A stretch of DNA of 64,000 bases from Archangium gephyra (GCA_003243425.1 QFQP01000002.1:434001-498000); one strand, 5' to 3'; positions 27,816 through 36,894 are shown, counted from the stretch's first letter. The notes: generated from the letters alone by a model not told the origin. Made by a program: numbers and translations.

Positions 27816-28942
27816 TTCTTCTGACCCAGCGCCGCGAGAATCTCGTCTTCGGTGACGATGCCACGAGCCAACAGCGCGCGCGTGAGGCCCACCACCAGCT
27901 TCGAGGGTGCGAGGTGATCGAGCGCGCCCGTCCACGCGTCGGCCGAGACCGGCGCGGAGGAGGTCGCCGACGCGTTCAGCCAGTCGGGCAGCGACCCGGG
28001 CGAAGACGGGGACGATTCGACCGGCGCCGGCGTCGGCGTCGGCACGACGGACGAGGGGCTCGTGAACGGCAGCGGTTGCGAAGGGACCAGCGCCCCGACG
28101 CTCACGCCGACTTCACGGCCGAACGGTGTCTCGACGACCGGCCCCGTACCGCTTTCGACGATCAGGTCGAGCAACGGCCCGGTGCCCTCGCGAGGCACGG
28201 AGATCGGACCCGACGTGTCTTCTGGCGGGTGAATGATGACGGAGTCGGACTCCACGGCAACCTGCCCCGTGAGGATCGGCCCCGACACCTCCGAGCTCAC
28301 CACCTCCGGCAGTTCGGCACGAATGCCGGTGCGCGACGACTCGAGGTTCAGATCGCCGAAGAGATCTTCCGCCCTGGGGCCGGCTGCGGGCGAAGGGCGC
28401 GGCGCGATCGTCGGAGCCGCCGGCTGAACCGCGGCACCGTCTTCACTGCTCTCGAGGTCCAGCGAACCGAAGAGATCGTCAGCGAGCGCCGTCGACTTCG
28501 GGGCGGCCGGCTCGACGAACAGCCCGGACAAGGTGGCGTGCAGCGCGTCGATCTCATCGCCCGCGGCGACGTGCACGTGCACCTTCGACCACTGCTCCTC
28601 GAGCCGGTTCACCACCTCGAGGTTCGACAGATCCGCCATCGCGATCGACAGCTCGGTGTCCTTCGATTCGAGCGGCACGAAGCGGTACTCGCGCTGCAGC
28701 TGCAGCGGTACGAGATCGAGCACCGCCTGCGGCAAGGCCGGCAGCTCGACGAACGGGACCTGGTGCTGCTCGGCGAGCGCACGCGCCAGCTGCTGCGACG
28801 AGATCTTCCCGGTCGCGAGCAGCAGGTCACCGATGCGGTTGGGCTCGCCGGCGTTCTGATCGCGCAGCGCCTCCTCGATGTCGGCCTCGGCGGCCGCTCC
28901 GGTCTCCACGAGAATTTCCCCGAGCTTCTTACGCATGGACAC
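27812..28942 (-). CDS. GspE-N/MshEN-type protein, possible c-di-GMP binder
   Basis: 376 residues. Residues 6-29 and 36-59 form two tandem 24-residue motifs of the MshEN type, (R/K)-(L/I)-G-x2-L-x3-G at the front and A-L-x2-Q at the end. The second copy, RIGDLLLATG...ALAEQ, is close to the c-di-GMP-binding consensus. Residues 60-150 continue the GspE N-terminal fold. Residues 155-330 are disordered, with acidic motifs such as LFGSLDLESS and LFGDLNLESS repeated. A short helical C-terminus repeats the theme LVVGLTRALLARGIVTEDEI. No ATPase domain is present. Confidence 0.75.
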   Translation of the reverse strand: MSMRKKLGEILVETGAAAEADIEEALRDQNAGEPNRIGDLLLATGKISSQQLARALAEQHQVPFVELPALPQAVLDLVPLQLQREYRFVPLESKDTELSIAMADLSNLEVVNRLEEQWSKVHVHVAAGDEIDALHATLSGLFVEPAAPKSTALADDLFGSLDLESSEDGAAVQPAAPTIAPRPSPAAGPRAEDLFGDLNLESSRTGIRAELPEVVSSEVSGPILTGQVAVESDSVIIHPPEDTSGPISVPREGTGPLLDLIVESGTGPVVETPFGREVGVSVGALVPSQPLPFTSPSSVVPTPTPAPVESSPSSPGSLPDWLNASATSSAPVSADAWTGALDHLAPSKLVVGLTRALLARGIVTEDEILAALGQKK

Positions 28943-28948
28943 CGGCGG

Positions 28949-29713
28949 TCAGCGCTTGACCTTCGCCAGATATTCCTCGCGCGTGAAGACGCCCTTCTCG
29001 ATCAGCAGCTCGACCATGCCCTTGAGCGCGGTGACTTCCTTTCGCTGCGCCTCTTCGATCGCGCGGAGCTGTTCGCTCGGGGTCTTTCCCTGCATCGAGG
29101 TGGGCAGCTCGCTGGCGGTCGCGGTGCGCGGCGGCGGCGGCGGCGCCGGAGGCACCCTGGCGACGGGGACCTGCGCTGACGAGGCGCGGCGCACGTCTTC
29201 GGTGTTCTTGATGACCGTGTGGCCTTGCGCGTCGACCAGCTTGAAGCTGCTCTCGACGTCGGAGCCGAGGTCGGCTTCGCCTTCGTAGAAGCGCGAGAAC
29301 GCGCGCGCGATGGCCTGACGACCGGCCAGCTGCGAGGTGATGCGCAGCCGCGTGACCGAACGAAGCGTGTCGAGGTGCTTGAGGTTCTGCGGTTCTGCCA
29401 TGGCGACCAGCAACGTCTTGCCGTCGTCACGCAGTTGCAGCGGCAGCACCACGAGATCGCGCGCGACTTCGGGGGGCACTTTTCCGCGCACGTGCGGCGG
29501 AATTCCCTGAATCGTCTCGAGATTCACCGAGGGCACGTTCATCTGCTTGCTGAGCGCCTTCACCAGCATGTCTTCGGTGAGGAAGTTCATGCGAACCAGC
29601 AACTCACCGAGCTTGCCGCCCCACTTTTGTTGTTCCGCGAGCGCCGCTTTGAGTTGGCTCTCGCTGATCACCTTGGCTTTGACGAGGAGATCGCCGAGTC
29701 GGATGGAGGCCAT
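28949..29713 (-). CDS. GspE-N/MshEN-type protein with C-terminal helix
   Basis: 254 residues from the ATG at 29713. Residues 5-28 and 34-57 are two MshEN-like units, but both lack the conserved glycine in the middle (K14 and N43), and the second has K for R, so ligand binding is doubtful. Residues 60-150 complete a GspE N-terminal domain. A proline-rich linker leads to a helical end with LIEKGVFTREEYL. It lies 6 bases before its paralogue. The pair probably arose by duplication from a type II secretion or type IV pilus ATPase N-terminus. Confidence 0.72.
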   Translation of the reverse strand: MASIRLGDLLVKAKVISESQLKAALAEQQKWGGKLGELLVRMNFLTEDMLVKALSKQMNVPSVNLETIQGIPPHVRGKVPPEVARDLVVLPLQLRDDGKTLLVAMAEPQNLKHLDTLRSVTRLRITSQLAGRQAIARAFSRFYEGEADLGSDVESSFKLVDAQGHTVIKNTEDVRRASSAQVPVARVPPAPPPPPRTATASELPTSMQGKTPSEQLRAIEEAQRKEVTALKGMVELLIEKGVFTREEYLAKVKR

Positions 29714-29727
29714 GAAGTGGCGGCAGT

Positions 29728-30705
29728 TTAGCCGTTCGGGGACGCCCGTCGACTTGTGTGCACGTCGGCCCCGAGGACGCGGCGGAGTGCCTCTCCGAGG
29801 CCGTTGACCGTCAGCACGGTTCCCGCGATGGCCAGCCCGGGGAACACGGCCAGCCACCACGCGCCGGGGTGCTGCAATGTTCGGTGCGCTTCGGTCAGCA
29901 ATTCGCCCCAGCTGGCCGTGGGCGGCGCGACGCCAATGCCCAGGAACGACAGCGCGGTCTCGAGAAGAATGGCCGAGCCGACCCCGAAGGTGGCGACGAC
30001 CAGCACCGGTCCGATGGCGTTGGGCAGCAGATGCCGCGCGATGATTCGGGCGGGTGACGCGCCCAGCGCACGGGCGGCGAGCACGTATTCGCGCGTCGAC
30101 AGCGACAAGACCTCGGCGCGAACCAGGCGGGCCACCTCGGTCCACCGCGTGAGGCCGAGCGCGATCACCAGCGGCCACAACGACTGCGTTCGCAGCACCG
30201 CCATCAGGGCGATGAGAAAGAAGACCAGCGGGAAGGTCTGCATCACTTCGACGACGCGCGAGAGCACCGCGTCGGTCTTGCCGCCGAGGTAGCCGCTCAC
30301 GCCGCCGATGAGCAGGCCGATGCCCAGCGCGATCACCATGGTGAAGAACGCCACGAACAACGACACGCGTGCGCCGTGAACGAGCCGGGCTGCGACGTCA
30401 CGACCGAGTTCGTCGGTGCCCAGCCAATGCGCCTGGTCAGGTGCCCACGGTGGCGGCTCGTCACGCAGCTCGCCGGTCGAGGCCAGCGTCTGCAACGGGC
30501 CCCACGGAATCGGCGTGCGCACGGACCACTCGGGCGTCTTGCCGACGAGCTCACGAGGCCGCGTCAGGCACGGCAACACGTACGTTCTGCCATCGAGGCG
30601 GGCGATCAACGGGAGGTCCGACGCGAGCAGATCTGCGCCCACCGCGACGAACACCAGCGTCGCGAGCACCGCGAGCCACCACCTGCCCCGGCGATCCAGC
30701 GTCAC
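29728..30705 (-). CDS. oppC: Oligopeptide ABC transporter permease, OppC-like
   Basis: 325 residues from the GTG at 30705, overlapping the oppB stop by four bases. One N-terminal helix, a large external loop (residues about 30-110), then five helices. The HWLGTDELGRDV segment and the EAA loop (EYVLAARALGASPARIIARHLLPN) are typical of OppC/DppC. The GTG start was chosen over upstream frames because it gives a normal N-terminus and tight coupling. Confidence 0.9.
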   Translation of the reverse strand: MTLDRRGRWWLAVLATLVFVAVGADLLASDLPLIARLDGRTYVLPCLTRPRELVGKTPEWSVRTPIPWGPLQTLASTGELRDEPPPWAPDQAHWLGTDELGRDVAARLVHGARVSLFVAFFTMVIALGIGLLIGGVSGYLGGKTDAVLSRVVEVMQTFPLVFFLIALMAVLRTQSLWPLVIALGLTRWTEVARLVRAEVLSLSTREYVLAARALGASPARIIARHLLPNAIGPVLVVATFGVGSAILLETALSFLGIGVAPPTASWGELLTEAHRTLQHPGAWWLAVFPGLAIAGTVLTVNGLGEALRRVLGADVHTSRRASPNG

Positions 30706-31637
30706 GCCGTCTTCTCCAGGCGAATGCGCGGGTCGATGAAGGCGTAGGCGAGGTCGACGAGCAGCATCGACAGCATCGTGACCAACGCCATCACCGTCGC
30801 CGCGCCCATCACCGTCGGGTAGTCGCGGCTGCCGATCGACTCGAAGGCCAGCAGCCCCATTCCGGGAATGCCGAAGATGCGCTCGATGACGACGCTGCCT
30901 CCGACGAGATGCGGGAGGTGCAGACCCAGCATCGTCACCACCGGCAGCAGCGAATTCCGCAGCGCGTGCTTCCACACCACACGACGTTCAGGAATTCCGC
31001 GCGCGCGAGCCGCCTTCACATAATCCTGGCTCAGCGCTTCGTTCATCGCGCTGCGAACCTGCCGCGTCGCGACCACCAGCGTGGGCCACGTCAGACAGAT
31101 CACCGGCAGCACGAAGCCACCGTCGGCGAGCCCCTGCACCGGGAACCACTGAAAGAACCCCGGGCTCGCGAACAGCAGCAACAACATCACCGCGATCCAG
31201 AACGAAGGAATGCTCCAGGCGGCGACGAGGGTGAACTCGAGCGCGCGCGCCCAGCGACGACGGCGATGCACCGCGAGCTGAACGCCGAGCGGCACCGCGA
31301 CCCCGAAGCCCAGGAGCAACGCGAGGCCAGCGACCAGCGCGGTTCGCGGGAGCGCCTCGGTGAGCTTCTCGGTCACCGGTCGTTGATCGACGAACGAGCG
31401 GCCGAAATCGAACCGCACCACGCGTGACAACCACCGCGCGAACTGCACCGGCACCGGAGCATCGAGGCCCTTCGCGGCGCGCTGTTGCTCGATGGCCTGC
31501 TGCGGCGAGACCACGTTCTCGAGATCGAGCTGAAACGGGTCTCCCGGAGCCCACTGCGCGATGGCGAAGGTGAGCAGCGTGATGCCGAGGAAGGTCGGAA
31601 GCATCAACAACACGCGCCGCAGCAGGTACCGCTTCAC
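30702..31637 (-). CDS. oppB: Oligopeptide ABC transporter permease, OppB-like
   Basis: 311 residues from the GTG at 31637, overlapping the binding-protein stop by four bases; another GTG lies 12 bases upstream. Six membrane helices. Family landmarks are YLLRRVLLMLPTFLGITLL at the N-terminus, the DFGRSFVDQRPVTEKL loop and the EAA loop (YVKAARARGIPERRVVWKHALRN). It pairs with OppC to form the channel. Confidence 0.92.
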   Translation of the reverse strand: MKRYLLRRVLLMLPTFLGITLLTFAIAQWAPGDPFQLDLENVVSPQQAIEQQRAAKGLDAPVPVQFARWLSRVVRFDFGRSFVDQRPVTEKLTEALPRTALVAGLALLLGFGVAVPLGVQLAVHRRRRWARALEFTLVAAWSIPSFWIAVMLLLLFASPGFFQWFPVQGLADGGFVLPVICLTWPTLVVATRQVRSAMNEALSQDYVKAARARGIPERRVVWKHALRNSLLPVVTMLGLHLPHLVGGSVVIERIFGIPGMGLLAFESIGSRDYPTVMGAATVMALVTMLSMLLVDLAYAFIDPRIRLEKTA

Positions 31638-33220
31638 TTTGAAATCCACAGCGACGACAGGTCGTACCAGGCCAGCGACGGCTTCACGTTCTGCACGTTG
31701 CGGCGAAAGGCATCGAGCGTCGGCGTGCGCGTGAGAAAGAGGTAGGCCTGATCTGCGTACACGCGGCGGTGAACTTCGCGTTCCATCGCGATGCGCTCTT
31801 CGGGGTTCCAGGTGACGCGCAGTTTCTCGAGCAGCACGTCGACCTCGGGGTTCGAGTAGCCGACGAAGTTGGAGCCGTCGTCACGCTGCGATGAATGGAA
31901 GTTCTGGAAGTTGTCCTGCACGTCGGTCGGCGACGACCAGCTCAACGCCATGGCGTCGAAGTCGTGCGGACGAACGCGCGACATGTACGCCGACACGTCG
32001 ACGGTCTCGATGTGCGCGTCGATGCCCGCGTCTTTGAGCACGTCGAGGTAGATGGGCAGGAGCTTCGCCATGCGCACCGACTGGGCAGGCACGAGGAACG
32101 AGAACGTGAACTTCTGGCCTTCGCGCTCGAGAACCCCGTCGTCGTCTTCGTCTTTCCAGCCCGCGTTCTTGAGCAGTTCCTTCGCCGCTTCAGGCTCGAA
32201 GGCGATGGGCTCCACCTCCGGGTCACAGCTCTGCGAACCGGGGAAATAGGGGCAGGTCGTGGCGGGCTCGAGGTCGAGCGTGACGTTCTTCGCGATGAGC
32301 TCTGCGGGGTACAACATCGCCAGCGCGCGGCGCGTGTCGACATCGCGGAACATCGCGTGGCGCTGGTTGAAGCCGATCCACGAGTACGTGTTCTCCGAGA
32401 AGCGCACGCGTTGGTACTGCTGCCAGGACCACGGCTGCTTTTCCATGGCGCGCCAGTTCGCCGGCGACAAGCGCGTCATCACGTCGAACTCGCCGCGTTC
32501 CCACGCACGCAGCGCCGAGCCCTCGTCTTTCACGAAGCGGAACACCACGCGCTGCACGTGCGCGCGGTCGTCGGCCTTCACGTACGAGAGCGAAACGCCC
32601 GGCTCCCATTTTTCGAACCGGAACGGGCCGGTGCCGATCGGCGCGCGGTGCACTTTGAGCGTGTCCCACTCACCCTCGAGCGCATGCGCCGGCATGATCG
32701 GCACCGACGACACCAGCGTGTACTCGGAGAAATACGAAGGCCTGCTCCAGCGCACGATGACGCGATGCGGGTCGGGCGTTTCGATGCCGTCGATCAAATC
32801 GAGCGACGTTCTCAGCACCGTCGACGCGTTGTCGGGCGCGATTATCACCTCGAGCGTGGCCTTCACGTCGCCCGACGTGAACGGCGTACCGTCGTGGAAC
32901 TTGATGCCCTTCTTGAGCTCGATGGTGGTGACGGTGTGCTCGTCGTTGGTCGACCACTTCTCGGCGAGCCGCCCGGCGAGCGTCTCGTACACGGGCCCGA
33001 CGGTGATGCGCGTCATCGTGCCTTCTGCGAAGCGATCGTGGAGGCGCGTGAGGCCCGCGGGCTCGAGCGGCAGTCGAATGGTGAGCGTGCCGCCGTTGAC
33101 GGGCGTGCCCTGCGTGAGCGCCCTGCCCTCGAGCCACGCCTCGTCAGGAGACGACGGCAGCGCGTCGGGCTTCTTGCAGCCCGCGACGAAGAGAACGGCG
33201 ATGAGCCAGGCGCGAATCAC
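31634..33220 (-). CDS. oppA: Oligopeptide-binding lipoprotein, family 5 extracellular solute-binding protein
   Basis: 528 residues from a GTG start. The N-terminus is a lipoprotein signal peptide with lipobox FVAGC followed by KK. The SBP_bac_5 fold is clear: LAEKWSTNDEHTVTTIELKK, IKFHDGTPFTSGDVKATLE, YFPGSQSCDPE and FHSSQRDDGSNFVGYSNPEV. It captures peptides outside the membrane and hands them to OppBC. It is the first transporter gene, overlapping the stop of the LolB-like gene by four bases. Confidence 0.92.
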   Translation of the reverse strand: MIRAWLIAVLFVAGCKKPDALPSSPDEAWLEGRALTQGTPVNGGTLTIRLPLEPAGLTRLHDRFAEGTMTRITVGPVYETLAGRLAEKWSTNDEHTVTTIELKKGIKFHDGTPFTSGDVKATLEVIIAPDNASTVLRTSLDLIDGIETPDPHRVIVRWSRPSYFSEYTLVSSVPIMPAHALEGEWDTLKVHRAPIGTGPFRFEKWEPGVSLSYVKADDRAHVQRVVFRFVKDEGSALRAWERGEFDVMTRLSPANWRAMEKQPWSWQQYQRVRFSENTYSWIGFNQRHAMFRDVDTRRALAMLYPAELIAKNVTLDLEPATTCPYFPGSQSCDPEVEPIAFEPEAAKELLKNAGWKDEDDDGVLEREGQKFTFSFLVPAQSVRMAKLLPIYLDVLKDAGIDAHIETVDVSAYMSRVRPHDFDAMALSWSSPTDVQDNFQNFHSSQRDDGSNFVGYSNPEVDVLLEKLRVTWNPEERIAMEREVHRRVYADQAYLFLTRTPTLDAFRRNVQNVKPSLAWYDLSSLWISK

Positions 33221-34014
33221 TGCGGCGCAGGTTGGCCCGGAAAGCCGCTGCCATCCACTTCGACGACGGGAATGTCTTCCGGTGCCTGCAGCTCGAACAT
33301 GGTGAGGTCGGGCGGCTCATTGAGGGTGACCGACTTGAGCGAGAGCTCCACCGAGGTCTTCGCCTTCGGCGCTTTGAGGAAGACGGTCTTCGGGAAGTTC
33401 TGACCGTCGAGGTCCGAGAACGCGAGCTCGTAGGCGTCGATGCCTTCGACCATGCTCTTCACCACGCGGTAGCTCGGCGGCTGCACGTGCAGTGTCTGCT
33501 TCACGGAGCCCTTCTGCAGCGTGAGCACGAAGACCTGATCATCGAAGCGCATGGACAACGACTCGTGCGCGATGCGCGGCGCACGGCCGAGCATCACGGC
33601 CGCGAGCTCCGAGGGCGGCATCACCACCGGCAGAAACTTGCCCAGATTCGGCGCCGTCGCCGGCCCACGGAAATACGTGTTCTCGGCGGCTTGATAGAGG
33701 CCGAAACGCTCGCCATCGGTCACGAACACGCCCTGTGGACGGCCGAAGAAATCGAGCTGCTCGATGTGCACCAGCGACGGCTGCGCGACGCCCACGAACA
33801 ACGTCACCGAGCCCTTGCCCTGCGGCGAATCGACGAACAACTTCGCGTCGCCCTTGATCGAGGTGATCTGCGCTTCGACCTGTTCGATTCGCGCGAGCAG
33901 ATCCTCAGCAGATTTCGGTTCACCGTCGCGACCGAACTCAACCCGCTTCGGCGGGCAGGCGGTCAACAACAGCGCAACGGGAAGGAAGAGGTACGCAGGG
34001 CGTTGAGCCAGCAT
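33217..34014 (-). CDS. LolB/LolA-like outer-membrane lipoprotein
   Basis: 265 residues from the ATG at 34014 (a GTG four codons upstream is possible). Signal peptide with lipobox LLLTAC. Residues about 45-250 resemble the open beta-barrel of the LolA/LolB/RseB superfamily (VEAQITSIKGDAKLFVDSPQ, VTLFVGVAQPSLVHIEQLD, DFFGRPQGVFVTDGERF). Proteins of this type carry lipids or lipoproteins between membranes. It is directly upstream of, and overlapping with, the peptide-binding protein gene. Confidence 0.65.
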   Translation of the reverse strand: MLAQRPAYLFLPVALLLTACPPKRVEFGRDGEPKSAEDLLARIEQVEAQITSIKGDAKLFVDSPQGKGSVTLFVGVAQPSLVHIEQLDFFGRPQGVFVTDGERFGLYQAAENTYFRGPATAPNLGKFLPVVMPPSELAAVMLGRAPRIAHESLSMRFDDQVFVLTLQKGSVKQTLHVQPPSYRVVKSMVEGIDAYELAFSDLDGQNFPKTVFLKAPKAKTSVELSLKSVTLNEPPDLTMFELQAPEDIPVVEVDGSGFPGQPAPQ

Positions 34015-34055
34015 GGCGGCTGCCACCTTAAGTCGCTAAGAGCGGGTTCACTTCA

Positions 34056-34745
34056 ATGAGCTTCGACGAGCTGCTCCACTATCTGCGACTCGGTGGCTTC
34101 ACCATCATCGTCATTCTGGCGGCCTCGCTGCTGGCGATCGGTGTCGGCATCGAGCGGTTCATCGCCCTCTGGGGTGTTGGTTCGAAGGCCCGCGAGCTGG
34201 GTCAGTTGATCGCGCGTCATCTGCTGCGTGGCGAAGTGGCTGCTGCGCGTGGTGCGGCCGAGCGCTCCACCGCGATGGCGGCAGATCTCTTCCGCACCGG
34301 CTTCGAGCGCGCCGCGAAGACCACGGGTCCCAACCTCGATGCCGCGGTGGGCCGCGAGCTGGTGGCGCTGCGACTCAAGATGCGCCGCGGTCTCTGGATC
34401 CTCGGCACCATCGGCGCGGTGGCCCCGTTCGTCGGTCTGTTCGGAACGGTGTGGGGCATCATGCGGTCCTTCAAAGACCTCGGCCTCGACGTCGAGTCAG
34501 GCGGCACCGGCGGTTCGTCGGCCGTGATGTCCGGCATCTCCGAAGCGCTCATCGCCACCGCCATCGGCATCGTGGTGGCCGTCGAGGCCGTCGTGCTCTT
34601 CAACATCTTCACCGCACGGCTCGCGCGGTTGAGCGCTGAGTTCAGGTTGATCGCCGAAGAGTTCGTCGAGTTGCTCCGCGAGCAATCGCCCAACGGCAAG
34701 TTGCCTCCGGTCACGACCGATTCACAGCCGCCCACGGTGAGCTGA
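34056..34745 (+). CDS. exbB: MotA/TolQ/ExbB proton channel protein
   Basis: 229 residues with three membrane helices: near residues 13-35, the pair at 110-135 (LWILGTIGAVAPFVGLFGTVWG) and at 160-185. The conserved GTVWGIM and the Thr-rich last helix (ISEALIATAIGIVVAVEAVV) mark the ExbB/TolQ family. With ExbD it converts the proton gradient into force for envelope work. Whether it serves TonB, Tol or gliding-type machinery cannot be told; no TonB or TolA gene is adjacent. Confidence 0.9.
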   Translation: MSFDELLHYLRLGGFTIIVILAASLLAIGVGIERFIALWGVGSKARELGQLIARHLLRGEVAAARGAAERSTAMAADLFRTGFERAAKTTGPNLDAAVGRELVALRLKMRRGLWILGTIGAVAPFVGLFGTVWGIMRSFKDLGLDVESGGTGGSSAVMSGISEALIATAIGIVVAVEAVVLFNIFTARLARLSAEFRLIAEEFVELLREQSPNGKLPPVTTDSQPPTVS

Positions 34746-34749
34746 CGTC

Positions 34750-35208
34750 ATGGCGATCTCCGGGCCCAGCGGTGGCGGTGACGAGTTCGATGACGAGGGT
34801 GGCGGTGGCTTCAACGACATCAACATCACGCCGCTGACCGACATCTTCCTGGTCCTGCTGATCATCTTCATGGTGACCAGCAGTGTGATCGTGAACTCGT
34901 CGAACGGCGCCAAGGCCGGGTTGAAGGTGAACCTGCCGCAGGGTGGTTCGGCTGACGTGACCGCGCAGGCCAATGACATGTCCGTGGCCGTGCTGGCCGA
35001 TGGTCGTATCGTGCTCGGTGGTGATGTGGTCAGCGCCGAAGAGTTGAAGAAGGCGTTCGAGAACGCGCGCGCCACGGCGCCGGACACGACGGTGATCGTG
35101 CAGGCCGATGAGGGTGTTCCGCACGGCAAGGTCGTCGAGGTGATGGAGCTCGCGAAGGGCGCAGGGCTCGGTCAGCTGGCGATCGGTGTGCGTGAGGGCA
35201 AGCAGTAG
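34750..35208 (+). CDS. exbD: ExbD/TolR biopolymer transport protein
   Basis: 152 residues. A glycine/aspartate-rich start, one membrane helix (residues about 29-46, DIFLVLLIIFMVTSSVIV) with the essential aspartate in TPLTDIFLV, then a periplasmic domain (ADGRIVLGGDVVSAEEL, VIVQADEGVPHGKVVEVM). It is 4 bases from the exbB stop. Two further ORFs commonly found in Tol or gliding operons are not present. Confidence 0.92.
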   Translation: MAISGPSGGGDEFDDEGGGGFNDINITPLTDIFLVLLIIFMVTSSVIVNSSNGAKAGLKVNLPQGGSADVTAQANDMSVAVLADGRIVLGGDVVSAEELKKAFENARATAPDTTVIVQADEGVPHGKVVEVMELAKGAGLGQLAIGVREGKQ

Positions 35209-35236
35209 TTCCGTAGACTTACGTCGCAACGCTGCA

Positions 35237-35421
35237 TTCCCCAGTTACAAAACCTGAGGGGAAAGCTTCAAAAACACGCGGAGAGTTAGAAGAAATTGAA
35301 GGGTTCGGTTCAGAAGTCCAGGGGGAAGTGTCTGGGCCACGGGGGACAGTCGCAGAACCGCGGGGAATCGTCCCCAAAGCACGGGTGACACCTCCAGAAG
35401 CTCAGGGGACAACGAACGAAG
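35237..35421. repeat. Degenerate tandem array with about 21-bp period
   Basis: About eight imperfect units of 19-24 bases follow the exbD stop. Each has a CARAA-like front and a GGGGA-like block, for example CAGAAGTCCAGGGGGAAG, GCAGAACCGCGGGGAATC and CAGAAGCTCAGGGGACAACG. The last unit runs into the end of the hydrolase gene. Two hairpins sit inside it: GGGGA with TCCCC at 35362-35375, and TTCCCC with GGGGAA at 35237-35263, either of which could end the exbD transcript. Units differ too much for CRISPR. Function unknown. Confidence 0.4.
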
Positions 35422-36166
35422 TCAGGGCCGTGATGACCGCCGGCTTGTCCCAGAGATCGTTGTGACCGGCGTCGTCGATGGCGACGAACTGCACACCGTT
35501 GATCGACTTCGACAGCTGCTCACCGAGTTCGAACGGCACCACGTCGTCTCTGCGCCCGTGAGTGATCAGCGTGGGCACTTTCAGCTCGCCCGCGCGGCTC
35601 AGTGAATCGAAGCGATCGCGCATCAACAACCGCACCGGCAACCACGAGAACACCCGCGCGCCGACGTCGGGCAACGCCGTGTACGGCGAGAGCAGGATCA
35701 ACTTCGAGCCCCACCCTTTCGCGGTCATCGCGACGGCGACTCCAGTGCCCACGCTCTGACCTTCGAGCACCAATCGCTCGCGCGGGACCGCGAGTTGTTT
35801 CAACGCCGCTTCCGCCGCCTTCATGATCGCGTCTTCCGTCGCGATACCTGTGGTTCCCGGGTAGCCCGGGTACTCGACCGCCACGAACGACACGCCGCGC
35901 TCCTTGTATTCCTGCGCGATGAAGCCGAGCCAACCGACCTGCTCACCGTTGCCGTGGAAGTGCACCACGACCGGCCCCGTGTCGTTCACGATCGAGGTGA
36001 TCATGAACGTCCCGTCTTTCACCGGCACTTCGATCATTCCCCGGGGCGTTCCCGCCTTCTCAATCGGCGCCGGGAACACGAGCGAGCGCTGAACGAAGAA
36101 CACCAGCGCGCAGATGGCGAGGTACCCCACCACCAACGTGCCGAGCGCGACGTACACCCGCCTCAC
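35402..36166 (-). CDS. Membrane-anchored alpha/beta hydrolase
   Basis: 254 residues from the GTG at 36166, overlapping the steroid-reductase-like stop by four bases. An N-terminal membrane helix (VALGTLVVGYLAICALVFFV) anchors it. The catalytic domain follows: oxyanion part VVHFHGNGE, nucleophile elbow GQSVGTG, acid in HGRRDDVVP and histidine in DDAGHNDLW. It resembles Bem46/ABHD13-type hydrolases. Substrate unknown. Confidence 0.82.
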   Translation of the reverse strand: MRRVYVALGTLVVGYLAICALVFFVQRSLVFPAPIEKAGTPRGMIEVPVKDGTFMITSIVNDTGPVVVHFHGNGEQVGWLGFIAQEYKERGVSFVAVEYPGYPGTTGIATEDAIMKAAEAALKQLAVPRERLVLEGQSVGTGVAVAMTAKGWGSKLILLSPYTALPDVGARVFSWLPVRLLMRDRFDSLSRAGELKVPTLITHGRRDDVVPFELGEQLSKSINGVQFVAIDDAGHNDLWDKPAVITALTSFVVP

Positions 36167-36894
36167 CAGATGAACGGCAACAACGCGCGCCGCTGCGCCG
36201 GGTAGTCGGGGAACTTCTCGCGGTACCACTTGTGGTTCGACCACGCGCGAGGGATCAGGTTGGCGCCGGTGAACACGAAGAACGCCCACGCGGGCAACGT
36301 CTGCGCGGCGATCGCAAAGCCGAGCCACTCGATCAATTCACCGAAGTAGTTCGGCGCGCTGATCCACCCGTACAGGCCGCCCCGGGGAATGGCATAGCCG
36401 GTGTCGCCCGGCTTGCGCAGGTTCCGCAGCACATGGTCGGCGTGCACGTTGATCACGAAGCCTGTGAGGAACACCACGAAGCCCACGAAGAACCAGACAT
36501 CGAGCGAGCGCTCGGTGAGGCTCGCTCCGTTCGCGGGACCGTTCAGCAGGTTGAAGAAGACTGCGAGCAGCATCACGTAGAACGGCATGCGCTTCTGCGG
36601 CCCGCGCATGAGCGCCGTGAAGATGAACGTGCGCTGGACGTAGTGGAGCAGCCACGCGAGCCCCAGCGTCGTCACCATCGGCGCGCCGAACGAGGGGTTG
36701 GTCACCCAGCCGAGCGCGAAGAGGAAGACCGAAGGCGACTCCATCACCACCCAGCCGAGCTTCGCGGGCACGGTGAAGCCCTTGCCGCTCGCGTGCCGGC
36801 CGTAGCCAGCGGTGATGAAGAAGAGGACTGGAAACGTGAACGCCGCGGCGATCAGAACGATCCGCGGCGCCCAGTACAGATAGTCGTTCAGCAC
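36163..36894 (-). CDS. Steroid 5-alpha-reductase-family membrane protein
   Basis: 243 residues with about six hydrophobic segments. The C-terminal half carries the family pattern YGWISAPNYFGELIEWLGFA and NHKWYREKFPDYPAQRRAL, which in 3-oxo-5-alpha-steroid 4-dehydrogenases holds NADPH and the catalytic region. DVWFFVGFVVFLTGFVIN fits the same family. Reduction of a steroid, polyprenol or other enone lipid is possible. Overlap with the hydrolase gene suggests a joint lipid-processing role. DUF1295 proteins are related and cannot be excluded. Confidence 0.72.
   Translation of the reverse strand: MLNDYLYWAPRIVLIAAAFTFPVLFFITAGYGRHASGKGFTVPAKLGWVVMESPSVFLFALGWVTNPSFGAPMVTTLGLAWLLHYVQRTFIFTALMRGPQKRMPFYVMLLAVFFNLLNGPANGASLTERSLDVWFFVGFVVFLTGFVINVHADHVLRNLRKPGDTGYAIPRGGLYGWISAPNYFGELIEWLGFAIAAQTLPAWAFFVFTGANLIPRAWSNHKWYREKFPDYPAQRRALLPFIW

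Noticed and set aside
35237..35421. CRISPR array
   Set aside because: Units are only loosely alike and vary in length, there are no spacers, and no cas genes are present.
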